Source: Xanthomonas chitinilytica
GTDB taxonomy: Bacteria; Pseudomonadota; Gammaproteobacteria; Xanthomonadales; Xanthomonadaceae
Direction of reading: 5' to 3'
Assembly (NCBI RefSeq): GCF_026107455.2
Contig: NZ_JAPCHY010000011.1
Span: forward strand, 1-64,000
Length of the DNA stretch: 64,000 nt
Positions within the stretch are counted from its first letter, which is position 1. The number at the start of each line of letters is the position of its first letter. The notes below the pieces were generated by a model. The model had not been told where the DNA came from and did not search any database. It was given only the letters and a program-made list of their open reading frames with translations. Of this stretch, positions 1-7,297 are shown piece after piece. The position numbers and the translations under genes were made by a program.

Positions 1-51
1 GGCCTCACGCAGGAAGCCGATGATCTGCTCTTCGGAAAAGCGCTTCTTCAC
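1..51 (-). CDS. IS3-family transposase OrfA, N-terminal fragment
   Basis: Seventeen codons starting with GTG at 51 and running off the left edge read V-K-K-R-F-S-E-E-Q-I-I-G-F-L-R-E-A. This matches the start of the helix-turn-helix OrfA protein of IS3-family elements, which binds the inverted repeats and is extended by frameshifting into the OrfB integrase. An AAGGAGA ribosome site sits about 7 bases upstream. The call rests only on these residues, so the exact IS group is uncertain. Confidence 0.65.
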   Translation of the reverse strand, partial: MKKRFSEEQIIGFLREA

Positions 52-85
52 GTCCAATCTCCTTACTCTGGGGAATTGGACTCCA
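1..85 (-). mobile_element. Edge of an IS3-family insertion sequence
   Basis: Only one end of the element is in the window; the rest lies to the left. Reading the minus strand from about 85, the sequence starts TGGAGTCC, has an AAGGAGA ribosome site (58-64) and opens a frame resembling OrfA of IS3-family (IS407-like) transposases. The boundary at 85 is inferred from the TG-type terminal dinucleotide and from the point where the interrupted prophage gene stops looking phage-like. The inverted repeat cannot be confirmed without the other end. Confidence 0.6.
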
Positions 86-1180
86 GATCGCCGCGCTACT
101 CAAAACCGGGGGGACGTCGCCGCCGCCTTGGGCGATCTTTTCCAGAGCGCAAGCGCTACGCCATTGCATGAGCAGCTGGTTATATTCGACGGCGTCGCAC
201 TTCTCCCCTGTGCAAACGGGCTCCGCAGCACAGTGGCCACCGGAGACGTTGCGATTCTTTCGTGTATTGCAGTCAATGCGCCATTGAATGCGGGCCTGAC
301 CACACATGATGGGCGAGCCACTGCAGGAAGGCGGAGAATTACAGTTATCGCCGCCGCTGAAGGCCTCTTTGGTCTCGCCATCGTCCTCCCCCTCATCCGG
401 CTGGCCATCACCGTCAGCATCGCGCTTACATGTCCCGTCCCTGCCCCTCGCTTCCCCGACAGCACACTGACCATCACCAGGCAGGCACGCACCCGATGGC
501 GCCTTAACCTCACCTGCTGGACACTCGTTCTTCTCGTTCGCGCAGGTGCCATCGGCTTGCTGCTTCATGCCAGCGGGGCACGTCGACTCAACACAATTAC
601 CGTAAGCGTCTTTTTCCTTCCCGTCCTCACAAGAATCGGGAAGCTGAGGTTCGCAGGATTTCAGGTGAGCGTTGTAGTAGTAGTCTGGACCGCCTTGCGA
701 CTTGCAATCAGCATCATTCTGCGGGGTCTTACAGACGATGCTCACACCATAACTACCCTTGAAAGTGCCATCGCCGCTATCACGCCACACTTCCGTGCAA
801 CCATTAAAGCAAGTGAAACTTCCATTGCGAGGGCGGCCAAATTGCTGGTACGGATATGCGCCGTTGTAGTCAGAACGGCCAGCACAAGTGCCCGTGTACG
901 AATAATAAAAAGGAGCCGGGCAGTTTGCTGTCGGCTCCTGAGATGGCCCTCCAGTGCTGCGCTTACATGCATATCCCCCGTTGAGAGGATTGGCTGAATT
1001 CGGCTGATGCTCGCAGACATAAACACGGTCAGGAGCAGACGGGCGAACAGCATCAATTCGAGCCGTACATGCCGCGAATGCCTCACCCTGATCAGCTGCC
1101 TGCGCAACACCAGCACTAAGCAGCGCTAGAAGTGCAGCAGCGATAATGCGGGGGAAGCTCAGCTGTCGATCGCGAGCCAC
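5..1180 (-). CDS. TspB/pIII-like phage adsorption protein, 3' end replaced by IS3 sequence
   Basis: I place the start at GTG 1180, which overlaps the preceding tiny gene and gives a good signal peptide (I-I-A-A-A-L-L-A-L-L, cleavage after A-Q-A). The only upstream ATG (1285) would read back through the coat-gene terminator. The mature protein is Cys-rich, with about four 15-20-residue Cys-Gly units near residues 190-270, an acidic D/G stretch, and then a CxGxxxxC region like that of TspB-related proteins of filamentous prophages, which sit in the place of the pIII host-adsorption protein. The last 26 codons (from about 85 down) are insertion-sequence DNA, so the normal C-terminal membrane anchor is missing and the product is probably non-functional. 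Confidence 0.75.
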   Translation of the reverse strand: MARDRQLSFPRIIAAALLALLSAGVAQAADQGEAFAACTARIDAVRPSAPDRVYVCEHQPNSANPLNGGYACKRSTGGPSQEPTANCPAPFYYSYTGTCAGRSDYNGAYPYQQFGRPRNGSFTCFNGCTEVWRDSGDGTFKGSYGVSIVCKTPQNDADCKSQGGPDYYYNAHLKSCEPQLPDSCEDGKEKDAYGNCVESTCPAGMKQQADGTCANEKNECPAGEVKAPSGACLPGDGQCAVGEARGRDGTCKRDADGDGQPDEGEDDGETKEAFSGGDNCNSPPSCSGSPIMCGQARIQWRIDCNTRKNRNVSGGHCAAEPVCTGEKCDAVEYNQLLMQWRSACALEKIAQGGGDVPPVLSSAAIWSPIPQSKEIGREEALFRRADHRLPA

Positions 1181-1227
1181 AGCGCCCCCAGAAGTCCAAT
1201 CATCACGAAATAGCCGGCGTAAGCCAC
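1159..1227 (-). CDS. Tiny hydrophobic phage protein (22 aa), pVII/pIX-like
   Basis: A GTG-started frame preceded by GAGGGGAG encodes 22 residues beginning V-A-Y-A-G-Y-F-V-M-I-G and ending L-W-L-A-I-D-S. It is almost entirely one transmembrane helix with an acidic C-terminus. It sits just after the coat-gene terminator and before the adsorption gene, whose GTG overlaps its end. Filamentous phages carry such 30-residue-class minor coat proteins at the virion tip, so this is a reasonable candidate. No homology can be shown at this length; the support is the ribosome site, the composition and the coupling. Confidence 0.5.
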   Translation of the reverse strand: MAYAGYFVMIGLLGALWLAIDS

Positions 1228-1252
1228 AAAAAGCTCCCCTCAGAAAGAGCAA

Positions 1253-1272
1253 GGGGCAGGTCGCCCTGCCCC
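1253..1272 (-). terminator. Terminator after the major coat gene
   Basis: A perfect 8-bp stem (1253-1260 with 1265-1272, GGGGCAGG/CCTGCCCC) and a 4-base loop lie directly after the coat gene stop and are followed on the minus strand by TTGCTCTTT. A strong terminator just downstream of gene VIII is a conserved feature of filamentous phages and keeps coat mRNA abundant relative to the adsorption gene. Confidence 0.75.
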
Positions 1273-1288
1273 GCCCTTGAAACATGGA

Positions 1289-1492
1289 TCAGTTGGCAGC
1301 CTTCTTGCCGCTGCGGATCATGAAGATGAGGCCCGCAACGGTCAGCACGGCCACGCCGATCAGCATCAGCTCGGCGCGATCCACGCCATCGGTGACGGCA
1401 TCAGCGAGCTCGCCGGCGAACGCCGGGGCCGACAGCATCGCGGTCGCAGCGAACGCGCTGCCGGTGTAGAACAGGTTCTTGAGCTTTTCCAT
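1289..1492 (-). CDS. Major coat protein precursor (pVIII-like)
   Basis: The 67-residue precursor has the classic layout: a positively charged start, a hydrophobic leader ending A-P-A-F-A (cleavage after residue 26), an acidic amphipathic segment (G-E-L-A-D-A-V-T-D-G-V-D), a 19-residue membrane helix and a basic tail (R-S-G-K-K) that contacts the packaged DNA. The mature protein of about 41 residues would coat the single-stranded genome in thousands of copies after insertion in the inner membrane. It is followed at once by a hairpin terminator. Length, charge pattern and position make this call secure. Confidence 0.9.
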   Translation of the reverse strand: MEKLKNLFYTGSAFAATAMLSAPAFAGELADAVTDGVDRAELMLIGVAVLTVAGLIFMIRSGKKAAN

Positions 1493-1525
1493 TGAAATTT
1501 CCTCGATTGGTGATGGTTGGATGCC

Positions 1526-1732
1526 TCACGCTCCGACAGCGCGTCGCGACTGCCGGATCATGTATCCGATGGCCCATGCACCAGCGATCACCGCCGATAC
1601 CTGGATGCCCTCGCCCACGCTCATGGGAGGCGGAAAGCTAGACGTGGGACCCCAGAAGACAGCCGCGCAGGTTTGCGTTGCGGCATCGAAATCCGATGCT
1701 TTGCAGTGCGCGACAAGAACGGTGTCTTCCAT
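1526..1732 (-). CDS. Small phage membrane protein (68 aa)
   Basis: The protein has a polar N-terminal half with two cysteines (residues 10 and 22), a Pro-rich turn, one membrane helix (about residues 42-58) and a basic end (R-Q-S-R-R). It lies between the ssDNA-binding protein and the coat gene, where filamentous phages of Xanthomonas keep small minor-coat or assembly proteins. Function is inferred only from position and topology; it could be a minor coat protein or a membrane factor for assembly. Confidence 0.6.
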   Translation of the reverse strand: MEDTVLVAHCKASDFDAATQTCAAVFWGPTSSFPPPMSVGEGIQVSAVIAGAWAIGYMIRQSRRAVGA

Positions 1733-1747
1733 TGCGATAGGTTCCCG

Positions 1748-2032
1748 TCAGGCCGACTTGGCTGCCGGCGCAGCGGCGATGGACGGCTTGGCATTGACCA
1801 GCACCAGGCGGCCGAGCTTGAGGTCGCCGAACTGGTTCACGTTCAACGAATCCTCAAGGTCGCAGTTGTATTCGCCGACCGGGTAGGCATCAGCGCTGCC
1901 CAGGTCGAGCTTGATGCTTTGACGGAACTTCGGGCATTCGGCGATTGCCTGCTGGGTGCGGATGACGCCGGAACGGTTGTCCTTGCGCCACGACTTTTCC
2001 TGAACCTGCGTGCTGGTGATGGTGACTTTCAT
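1748..2032 (-). CDS. Phage single-stranded DNA-binding protein (pV-like)
   Basis: The 94-residue protein starts at ATG 2032 behind a GGAG site. It has the size and beta-rich composition of filamentous-phage gene V proteins, which coat newly made single strands, stop their conversion to duplex and hand them to the membrane assembly site. A basic, aromatic N-terminal half (E-K-S-W-R-K-D-N-R-S-G) and an Ala/Pro/Lys tail are visible. It lies directly downstream of the replication gene, as in related phages. The longer in-frame extension upstream has no plausible start and overlaps the replication gene. Confidence 0.75.
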   Translation of the reverse strand: MKVTITSTQVQEKSWRKDNRSGVIRTQQAIAECPKFRQSIKLDLGSADAYPVGEYNCDLEDSLNVNQFGDLKLGRLVLVNAKPSIAAAPAAKSA

Positions 2033-2112
2033 GGATATCTCCGATTGGATTGGATTTTGTGACGGATCACGATTTAAACGGCCCCGCCCCGCTCCGCGGG
2101 ACGGTGCCCCAG

Positions 2113-3222
2113 CTAGGCCGCAACGTCCGAAGGGAACAGTTCGTCCAACTGGTTCTTGACGTAGCCGAGGTAATCCCCGGTCACGGTTTTGAAGCGCCCA
2201 GGTCGACCAGGGCGCGACATGTAGTCGGCGATGATGCGAATGGTTCGCTCCTCGCCCACAGCATCGAGCAGCGCACCGAAATGTGTGCCGACCTGCGTGC
2301 GCATGAACTTGGCCATCGCCTTGACACTGGCGTTGACCATGCGTTCCTTGACCTTGAGGCGCTCGAACTCGCCGATCACCAACTCTTCCAGCACCGGGTA
2401 TGCACCGCCGAAATACCGGCCGGGGTTGATGAGGGCATCGAGCGGCAACTCCGTCCGCTTTGCGTATAGGCGAAGCTCGCAACGCGTGTGCCCGCTGTCC
2501 GGGTCGCCCAGCTGCTTGCCCTTCTCATACACGTTGAGCTGCTTGTGTCCCTTCTGGCCGACGTACAGCGAGCAGCCTTTCCGACTGCCCATGTCATCCA
2601 CGAAAGAGCCTTGCGGCGGCCTACCGTTCATGGCGAACGCTCCGTTGAGATAGAGATCGTGAAAGCGATGGATGTCGAAGGTTTCGCCGGTCAAGTCATC
2701 GACCGCGATGTCCAGGCGCGTGAGGTGGGCGCCCAGGTCGGTTGCGACCTGATGCACCCAGTTCCAGTTCGGGACGTGCTGGCAGCCCTGGCCGGACAGG
2801 ACGATGCAGACCTCGCCGGAGTCGGTAACGCCGACCTTGCCGGCCACCGAGGACGTGCAATCGATCAACGTGGCGCTGCGCGGGTAGCGCACGTTCAAGA
2901 CACGGTCCATCAACGGGCCAACGACGATGGAGTCGCCCGTGCCGAACACGTAGCGCACCACATCGCTCATGCTCATGCGCCGGAACAGCTTGGCGGACTT
3001 TTCGGTGTCGAAGACCAGGGTGCAGAAATCAATCAATGGCGCGGTGAGCGTGCTGGCCTTCGGAGACTTTTGGCCCGTGTTACTGCTCGGGCCAACCGGC
3101 TCCGCCGGCCCTGCGGCGTCCTGTATCCCTGCGGTGAGGCCGGAAAAGTGGTGTTCTATGGCACCAGCACGGCCCCAGAAAGCCGCCTCGCGAGCGCTGT
3201 AGCTCATAACGGCATCAGCCAC
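2113..3222 (-). CDS. Phage replication initiation protein (Rep_trans/RstA-type)
   Basis: The 369-residue protein resembles the Rep_trans family used by Cf/Lf-type and CTX-type filamentous phages. It would nick the double-stranded origin and start rolling-circle replication. Family-like blocks are L-D-I-A-V-D-D (about residues 170-176), K-G-C-S-L-Y-V-G-Q-K-G with a following Y-E-K-G-K-Q-L-G (about 213-237), and R-C-E-L-R-L-Y-A-K. The GTG start at 3222 overlaps the stop of the small gene before it; an in-frame ATG at 3207 is an alternative. The length fits the family and the frame is intact. Confidence 0.85.
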   Translation of the reverse strand: MADAVMSYSAREAAFWGRAGAIEHHFSGLTAGIQDAAGPAEPVGPSSNTGQKSPKASTLTAPLIDFCTLVFDTEKSAKLFRRMSMSDVVRYVFGTGDSIVVGPLMDRVLNVRYPRSATLIDCTSSVAGKVGVTDSGEVCIVLSGQGCQHVPNWNWVHQVATDLGAHLTRLDIAVDDLTGETFDIHRFHDLYLNGAFAMNGRPPQGSFVDDMGSRKGCSLYVGQKGHKQLNVYEKGKQLGDPDSGHTRCELRLYAKRTELPLDALINPGRYFGGAYPVLEELVIGEFERLKVKERMVNASVKAMAKFMRTQVGTHFGALLDAVGEERTIRIIADYMSRPGRPGRFKTVTGDYLGYVKNQLDELFPSDVAA

Positions 3223-3385
3223 GGCGCACCTCAGCGCGGCTCATGGCAACAAGCTGCTGGGCGCGAAACTCCCGGTAACGTGACGCATCACGAATATCAA
3301 GGATCGCACCGAAGAGGCGGGCAACGCCGAACGCGATGCAGATCACGGAGCCAAGCAGCGCGAGAACCAGGGCAACGGCGCTCAA
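3215..3385 (-). CDS. Small phage membrane protein (56 aa) coupled to rep
   Basis: A TTG start at 3385 overlaps the stop of the preceding 48-aa gene in a TTGA junction, and the stop overlaps the GTG of the replication gene. The product is a single membrane helix (L-S-A-V-A-L-V-L-A-L-L-G-S-V, then I-A-F-G-V) followed by a basic polar tail. It is below the length of most gene callers. The interlocking of three frames is the main evidence that it is translated; its function is unknown. Confidence 0.5.
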   Translation of the reverse strand: MSAVALVLALLGSVICIAFGVARLFGAILDIRDASRYREFRAQQLVAMSRAEVRRG

Positions 3386-3528
3386 GGCGTCAACCCCAGG
3401 GCGAGGATGCGGCGCTCGATGGCCTCTTCCGCCAGAGCGACCAGGTCAGCGTTGCCGGCGCGGCGCCACGACTTGCGGGCGCGGTAGAGCTTCCAGAGCG
3501 GATAGCTCGCGAGACGTTCGATATCCAT
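3382..3528 (-). CDS. Small basic phage protein (48 aa), first gene of the replication operon
   Basis: The frame begins with ATG 3528 after an AGGGG site and encodes M-D-I-E-R-L-A-S-Y-P-L-W-K-L-Y-R-A-R-K-S and onwards: a short basic, helical protein without cysteines or membrane segments. It is the first frame of the minus-strand phage operon and is translationally coupled to the next gene. Function is unknown; a DNA-binding or regulatory role would fit its charge, but nothing proves it. Confidence 0.45.
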   Translation of the reverse strand: MDIERLASYPLWKLYRARKSWRRAGNADLVALAEEAIERRILALGLTP

Positions 3529-3663
3529 GCGGACCCCTGCCCCCTTGCCCCGAAGTGCCCGCCCGCGACGTAGGGGGACGCCGGGGCGGGGCGATCCAAG
3601 GCCCTTGGATCGCGGGCATGATTCAATACCCTTGAACTTTGAAAATCAAGGGCCTTGAATCGT

Positions 3664-4152
3664 ATGGACGTCAATTCGCTACTTGACCAGGCTAAAGAAG
3701 CCTGCGGAGTGAGCTACGACAAGGACTTAGCGCCGAGACTCGGCGTGCGGCCATCCGCGATCAGTAACTATCGAAAGGGCGTTTCTCACCCAGACGCGGT
3801 GGTTTGCGCAACTTTGGCCGGCCTAACTGGCGTTCCACTTGCGCGCGTGCTGGGGGTGATAGGTGAAGCTCGAGCCATCAGCCGCGAGGAAAAGGCCGTC
3901 TGGCGCAAGCTGGCAGCCACTGCGATGGCCCTAGTGATGGCGATGGGGCTCGCCCTTCCAGGACACGCACAAGCGGCTACAGCGGGCGTTGATGCGCAGT
4001 CCGAGGTATACATTATGCGAAAAAACATATCGGTCGATGCGCGCCCGGCTGCGCTGGATTTGGCTATGGATCAAGTTGATTGCCGCCGCGGAACTGCCCC
4101 ATCTTCTCCCGGCACTTGCCCCATTTGCTCCCAGCAAATACCCCAATGGTGA
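3664..4152 (+). CDS. Prophage regulator (YdaS-like/DUF3693), C-terminus fused to host sequence
   Basis: The gene is divergent from the replication operon, the usual place of the inovirus repressor. Residues 1-60 form a helix-turn-helix (D-L-A-P-R-L-G-V-R-P-S-A-I-S-N-Y-R-K-G). A DUF3693-like segment with a hydrophobic helix follows (A-M-A-L-V-M-A-M-G-L-A-L-P) and then the typical Y-I-M motif. The integration core lies inside the coding sequence immediately after that, so the last 45 or so residues (to W at the stop) are read from chromosomal DNA beyond the junction and are not native. An in-frame TTG at 3655 is a less likely start. It would repress the lytic operon at the 3529-3663 promoter region. 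Confidence 0.7.
   Translation: MDVNSLLDQAKEACGVSYDKDLAPRLGVRPSAISNYRKGVSHPDAVVCATLAGLTGVPLARVLGVIGEARAISREEKAVWRKLAATAMALVMAMGLALPGHAQAATAGVDAQSEVYIMRKNISVDARPAALDLAMDQVDCRRGTAPSSPGTCPICSQQIPQW
4007..4021. other. Filamentous-phage att core / dif-like XerCD site
   Basis: The 15-mer TATACATTATGCGAA is, as I recall the literature, the attachment core reported for Xanthomonas filamentous phages Cf and Lf, which integrate with the host XerC/XerD recombinases at the chromosome-dimer site dif. TATACA is the central hexamer and TTATGCGAAAA the XerC-type arm. The left arm here (CAGTCCGAGG) is not a good XerD arm, as expected for a phage-derived half. It marks the right prophage boundary and suggests the window lies near the replication terminus. 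Confidence 0.8.
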
Positions 4153-4948
4153 ACTTGACGTGCGATCCGTCGGGCAGAACGAACTCATAGTCGCGGGTAG
4201 AGCCCGGGTTGCCCCCCTCAAGCAGACCCCCAACATTGGCGAACTCGAACCAGCAGATTTCCGAAACGTGTCGCCCCTTGGAATTGGGATCGGCAAGCCT
4301 GCAGATCGACGAAACCGGCCGTGCCGTCGCCGGCGGTCTCGGTGGACGGGCCGAAGGCTGCACGCCTGCCGTGGACACCTGATCGCTGGGGCCACGCGGA
4401 ACCGTCGTATCCAGGCGAGAGGTCCGCTCGCCCACGCCAACGGATGCGGTGCAACGACTTTCACCGCTGCAGTCCGCTCCCTTGACCTGCACCTGGTTGA
4501 CGATTTCATGCAGGTCCGTCGGCAGATCCGTGGCCAGCTTCATCGCAAAATGGAGCACGACTTCGTCGCCGTCGCGTCCTGCCGCCGCAAGTTTGACGGA
4601 TTGCGTCAACGGGCACCGGTCGCTGCCGACGGCGCAGGCGAAGCTGTTCGGCGTGCGTCGCGGGCCGGCCAGTGCGCTGGCATGGGCAGGCAGGACTTCG
4701 TATATGTCGGTGGGTGCGAGAGTGACCGGATGGCTGGCGCGGTTCCTGACGCTTATCTCGTATTCCAGCAGATCGCCCGGCAACACGTTCAGCCCATCGA
4801 CGTACCGGCTGTTGTTGACCGACACCAACTCCTTGCGCACCACAACGCTGCCCAGTGGCAGATCGTCGCCATCGACGTGATCTTGCGCATGGCTGTCACC
4901 CAGTATGGAGCAGCCGATTAACAGCAAGATCACCCAGGCTCGTGTCAT
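4064..4948 (-). CDS. Secreted DUF11/CshA-like protein, probably truncated
   Basis: ATG 4948 gives a signal peptide (W-V-I-L-L-L-I-G-C-S, cleavage near S-H-A-Q); the longer frame start would spoil it. Residues 30-170 look like a DUF11-type extracellular repeat (G-D-L-L-E-Y-E-I-S-V-R-N, then V-V-L-H-F-A-M-K-L, D-L-H-E-I-V-N-Q-V). After a Pro/Arg linker comes a segment starting S-E-I-C-W-F-E-F and D-Y-E-F-V-L-P-D-G-S, resembling the beginning of CshA-type fibrillar adhesin domains. Such domains normally go on for over 100 residues, but here the frame ends after about 25 more non-conserved residues next to the prophage junction. I read it as a C-terminally shortened surface protein. Confidence 0.5.
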   Translation of the reverse strand: MTRAWVILLLIGCSILGDSHAQDHVDGDDLPLGSVVVRKELVSVNNSRYVDGLNVLPGDLLEYEISVRNRASHPVTLAPTDIYEVLPAHASALAGPRRTPNSFACAVGSDRCPLTQSVKLAAAGRDGDEVVLHFAMKLATDLPTDLHEIVNQVQVKGADCSGESRCTASVGVGERTSRLDTTVPRGPSDQVSTAGVQPSARPPRPPATARPVSSICRLADPNSKGRHVSEICWFEFANVGGLLEGGNPGSTRDYEFVLPDGSHVKFTIGVFAGSKWGKCREKMGQFRGGNQLDP

Positions 4949-5011
4949 TGCGCTGATCAACCTGCACCCCGGCTCCGTAGTTCGGCGCATCGGGAGCATC
5001 TCCCCAATGCC

Positions 5012-5947
5012 CTACCAATATGAATGCTGAACAAGGCAGTGTGAGAGTTTCGTGATCAACGGCTGCCCCACTTCATCACCTTTCGCGAGCGGCTCACCGG
5101 ACAGCTGGACCAACGGATGGCATTTCGAGTTACTTGGGCTACCAGCCTTGCCCGAAGATACAGGACCCATTACAGGGCCTCGACTATCGCCCCCTCCCCC
5201 AACCACAACGAGGCTGCCCCGAATCCATACCGCCCCGCCAAAGCGCCTTCCCTTCTAACAGCAATCGCCTGGATCATTCGCTTGACACAAGGATTACTCG
5301 ATGGAACCCGAGCCCCCTTGTCCCGTATGGCGGCAGTGCCTGCAAGCAAAACAATCTCCTGCCGTCACACCTCAAAGCGTCCGGTAAGTCTCGGACTTCA
5401 CTTCCAGCCGTATCGGGAGCGCATGAATTGAACCTGCGCTTCCCATCCAATCCGCACTCCAGGCATTCAAGACAAACAAGCTCAACTGGCTCACGAAGAC
5501 AGCCCGTGATCGGCTCGCCCCATGTCTCGCCGCATTATCTACCGCTGACCCGAAAACACTTCATTCCGCTCGGCCAAGGTCACTCCCTGCCCATTCTTAT
5601 AGTAAAAAACGCCGTTTCCATCCTGGCCAGGCAATCCAAGGCTGGCGTATCCCCACGATCCCAGCGACTCCCGGCGGCACGCGCTCGTGGTGCATTCCAG
5701 TCTGCTGTCGAACCTGGACCAGGGCATTGATCCGGCGCCGCTCTTGCAACCTGTTCAATATCCTGCACCCGACATGCGCACTGGGCGGATGCGCCAGACG
5801 GCGTATCCAGATGACAGTTTCAGCAGACTACTGAGACGGGTCGGACAGGCGCCTTTTCGGACATTCCAGGACGCGATGCCCCATCGAAGCCTCCTTGGCT
5901 TTTCCGGTCCCGGCATCCGCTGGAACCCGTCCTCGCCCCCGACAGAC
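5012..5947. other. Non-coding or decayed stretch with gene remnants
   Basis: No convincing complete gene is visible over about 0.9 kb. The GC content looks lower than in the flanks. Two short minus-strand frames read like decayed protein tails: 5012-5206 (contains P-L-V-Q-L-S-G-E-P-L) and 5539-5727 (contains W-G-Y-A-S-L-G-L-P-G-Q-D-G-N-G-V-F-Y-Y). Neither has a good start or ribosome site. Together with the shortened gene at 4064-4948 this looks like a degraded accessory locus between the prophage and the next operon. Confidence 0.4.
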
Positions 5948-7297
5948 TCACGCCTCCATCGCCCCGGCCAGATCCGAGGTGTACTGCAGCACCTTGTCGT
6001 CGCCGGACAGCTCCACGACCGTCACATCCCGGCCCGCCAATGCCTGCGACAACCGGACGGAGGCCTGGTCGGCCCAGTGCATCTCGCTTGCCGGCAAGCG
6101 CAGCGACACGCTGCCGCCGGCCGCCTGGTGCACGACGTAGCGCGACAGCGGCAAGGCAGCCAGCGCATGGGTCAGGTCGATGTTGTTGATCCAGTCGCCA
6201 TCGGCGGTGAGGAAGCGCACCGGGCGCCGGCCCTGGAGGTGCCGGATCACCGGGCCGTCGGGTCCGGCTTCCAATGCCCCGCGATCGCCGGTGCGGTAGC
6301 GCAGCAGCGGCAGGCAGAAATTGAAGCCGCCGGTCAGGGCGATCTCGCCCACCTCCCCCGGCGGCAGCGGCCGCCCCGCCGCATCCAGGATCTCCACGTA
6401 CATGCAAGGCTGCAGCAGCACGTGTCCGCCGGCCGTCGCGTCGTACACGCCGAGGGGGCCGGCCTCGTTCATTGAATACACATCCAGGACCGGGCAACCG
6501 AAGCGTTCCTCCAGGCGCGCGCGCAACGCCGGCGACAGAGCCATCGAGACCGAGATCAAGGCGCGCGGGCGGTGCCGGACCGGCAATGCGAGCAGCGTGG
6601 CGAACGAGATCGGGTCGCCGGCGATCACCTCCGGGCGCATCGCATCGAGGTAGCGCGCGCGGTCGTCCGGGTCGCGCCAGTCGTCCGGATGCAGGTTGAT
6701 CTTCGCCAGCCCCGACTCGTCCATCGTCGGCGTCACCGACACGTAGGTGAAGCACCGGCGCTGGTGGCCCAGCAGCATCACCCCCACCTCGCCGCGACCA
6801 TGCCGCAACTCGATGCCCGCGCGGCGCATGGCGCGCTTGTGGAAGGCGAGATAGCGCCCGGCCACCACCGGGTGCGACGGCAGCACCAGCGGATGGCCGG
6901 TGGTGCCGGTGGTGCTGAAGTTGATCATCCGCTCCAGCGGCACCGGATCCGGCACGAAGCGGGCGATGTCGGCCGACAGTTCCGCGCGGCCGACCGGGGC
7001 GATCGCCGCGAACTCCCCGGGCCGCACCTGCGCCCGGTAGTACGGCACCTCCCGGAACACCTGATCCACGAACGAGGGCAACCATTCCGGGGCGCGTCCA
7101 GGCACCCAGCCGATCGGGGCGTCCGCCATCCTCGCCTGGTACTCGCGCAGCGCCTGCACCTCCTCGTGCAGCAGGCGGTTGCCGCTGCGGTTGCGGAAGA
7201 CCGGCGCGGCCGGGTGTTCCCTCATCCGCTCCAACACGGCGCGCCCGGCATCGCTCAAGGTCGGGTAGCGGTCCGCGTCGGTCGGTTCCGGCGTCAC
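5948..7297 (-). CDS. PaaK-like adenylate-forming enzyme
   Basis: The GTG at 7297 overlaps the stop of the preceding gene (GTGA). The 449-residue protein belongs to the ANL superfamily near phenylacetate-CoA ligase: an N-terminal segment with P-Y-Y-R, the phosphate loop F-S-T-T-G-T-T-G (127-134), Y-S-M-N-E-A-G (274-280, the adenine/substrate motif) and Y-R-T-G-D (334-338). Such enzymes activate a carboxylate with ATP and pass it to CoA or another acceptor. The C-terminal part is short and lacks an obvious second-half catalytic lysine motif, so the acceptor step may be different. It is the last gene of the six-gene cassette; the substrate is unknown. Confidence 0.8.
   Translation of the reverse strand: MTPEPTDADRYPTLSDAGRAVLERMREHPAAPVFRNRSGNRLLHEEVQALREYQARMADAPIGWVPGRAPEWLPSFVDQVFREVPYYRAQVRPGEFAAIAPVGRAELSADIARFVPDPVPLERMINFSTTGTTGHPLVLPSHPVVAGRYLAFHKRAMRRAGIELRHGRGEVGVMLLGHQRRCFTYVSVTPTMDESGLAKINLHPDDWRDPDDRARYLDAMRPEVIAGDPISFATLLALPVRHRPRALISVSMALSPALRARLEERFGCPVLDVYSMNEAGPLGVYDATAGGHVLLQPCMYVEILDAAGRPLPPGEVGEIALTGGFNFCLPLLRYRTGDRGALEAGPDGPVIRHLQGRRPVRFLTADGDWINNIDLTHALAALPLSRYVVHQAAGGSVSLRLPASEMHWADQASVRLSQALAGRDVTVVELSGDDKVLQYTSDLAGAMEA

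Larger units (their letters stand above)
1..4021 (-). mobile_element. Filamentous (inovirus) prophage, right portion
   Basis: The gene order on the minus strand is typical of Xanthomonas-type filamentous phages: small genes, Rep_trans replication protein, ssDNA-binding protein, small membrane proteins, major coat protein, terminator, TspB/pIII-like adsorption protein. A divergent regulator lies on the plus strand. The right boundary is the integration core at 4007-4021. The assembly ATPase (Zot/pI) and the pVI-like gene would lie left of the adsorption gene; they are outside the window or lost behind the IS3 insertion. With the adsorption gene interrupted, the prophage is probably not producing normal virions, which is an inference. 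Confidence 0.88.

Noticed and set aside
2033..2482. N-terminal extension of the phage ssDNA-binding protein
   Set aside because: The longer frame overlaps the end of rep and lacks a ribosome site, while ATG 2032 has GGAG and gives the family size.
5539..5727. Independent 62-aa gene
   Set aside because: The peptide reads protein-like, but there is no ribosome site, and a stop lies a few codons upstream; treated as a remnant.
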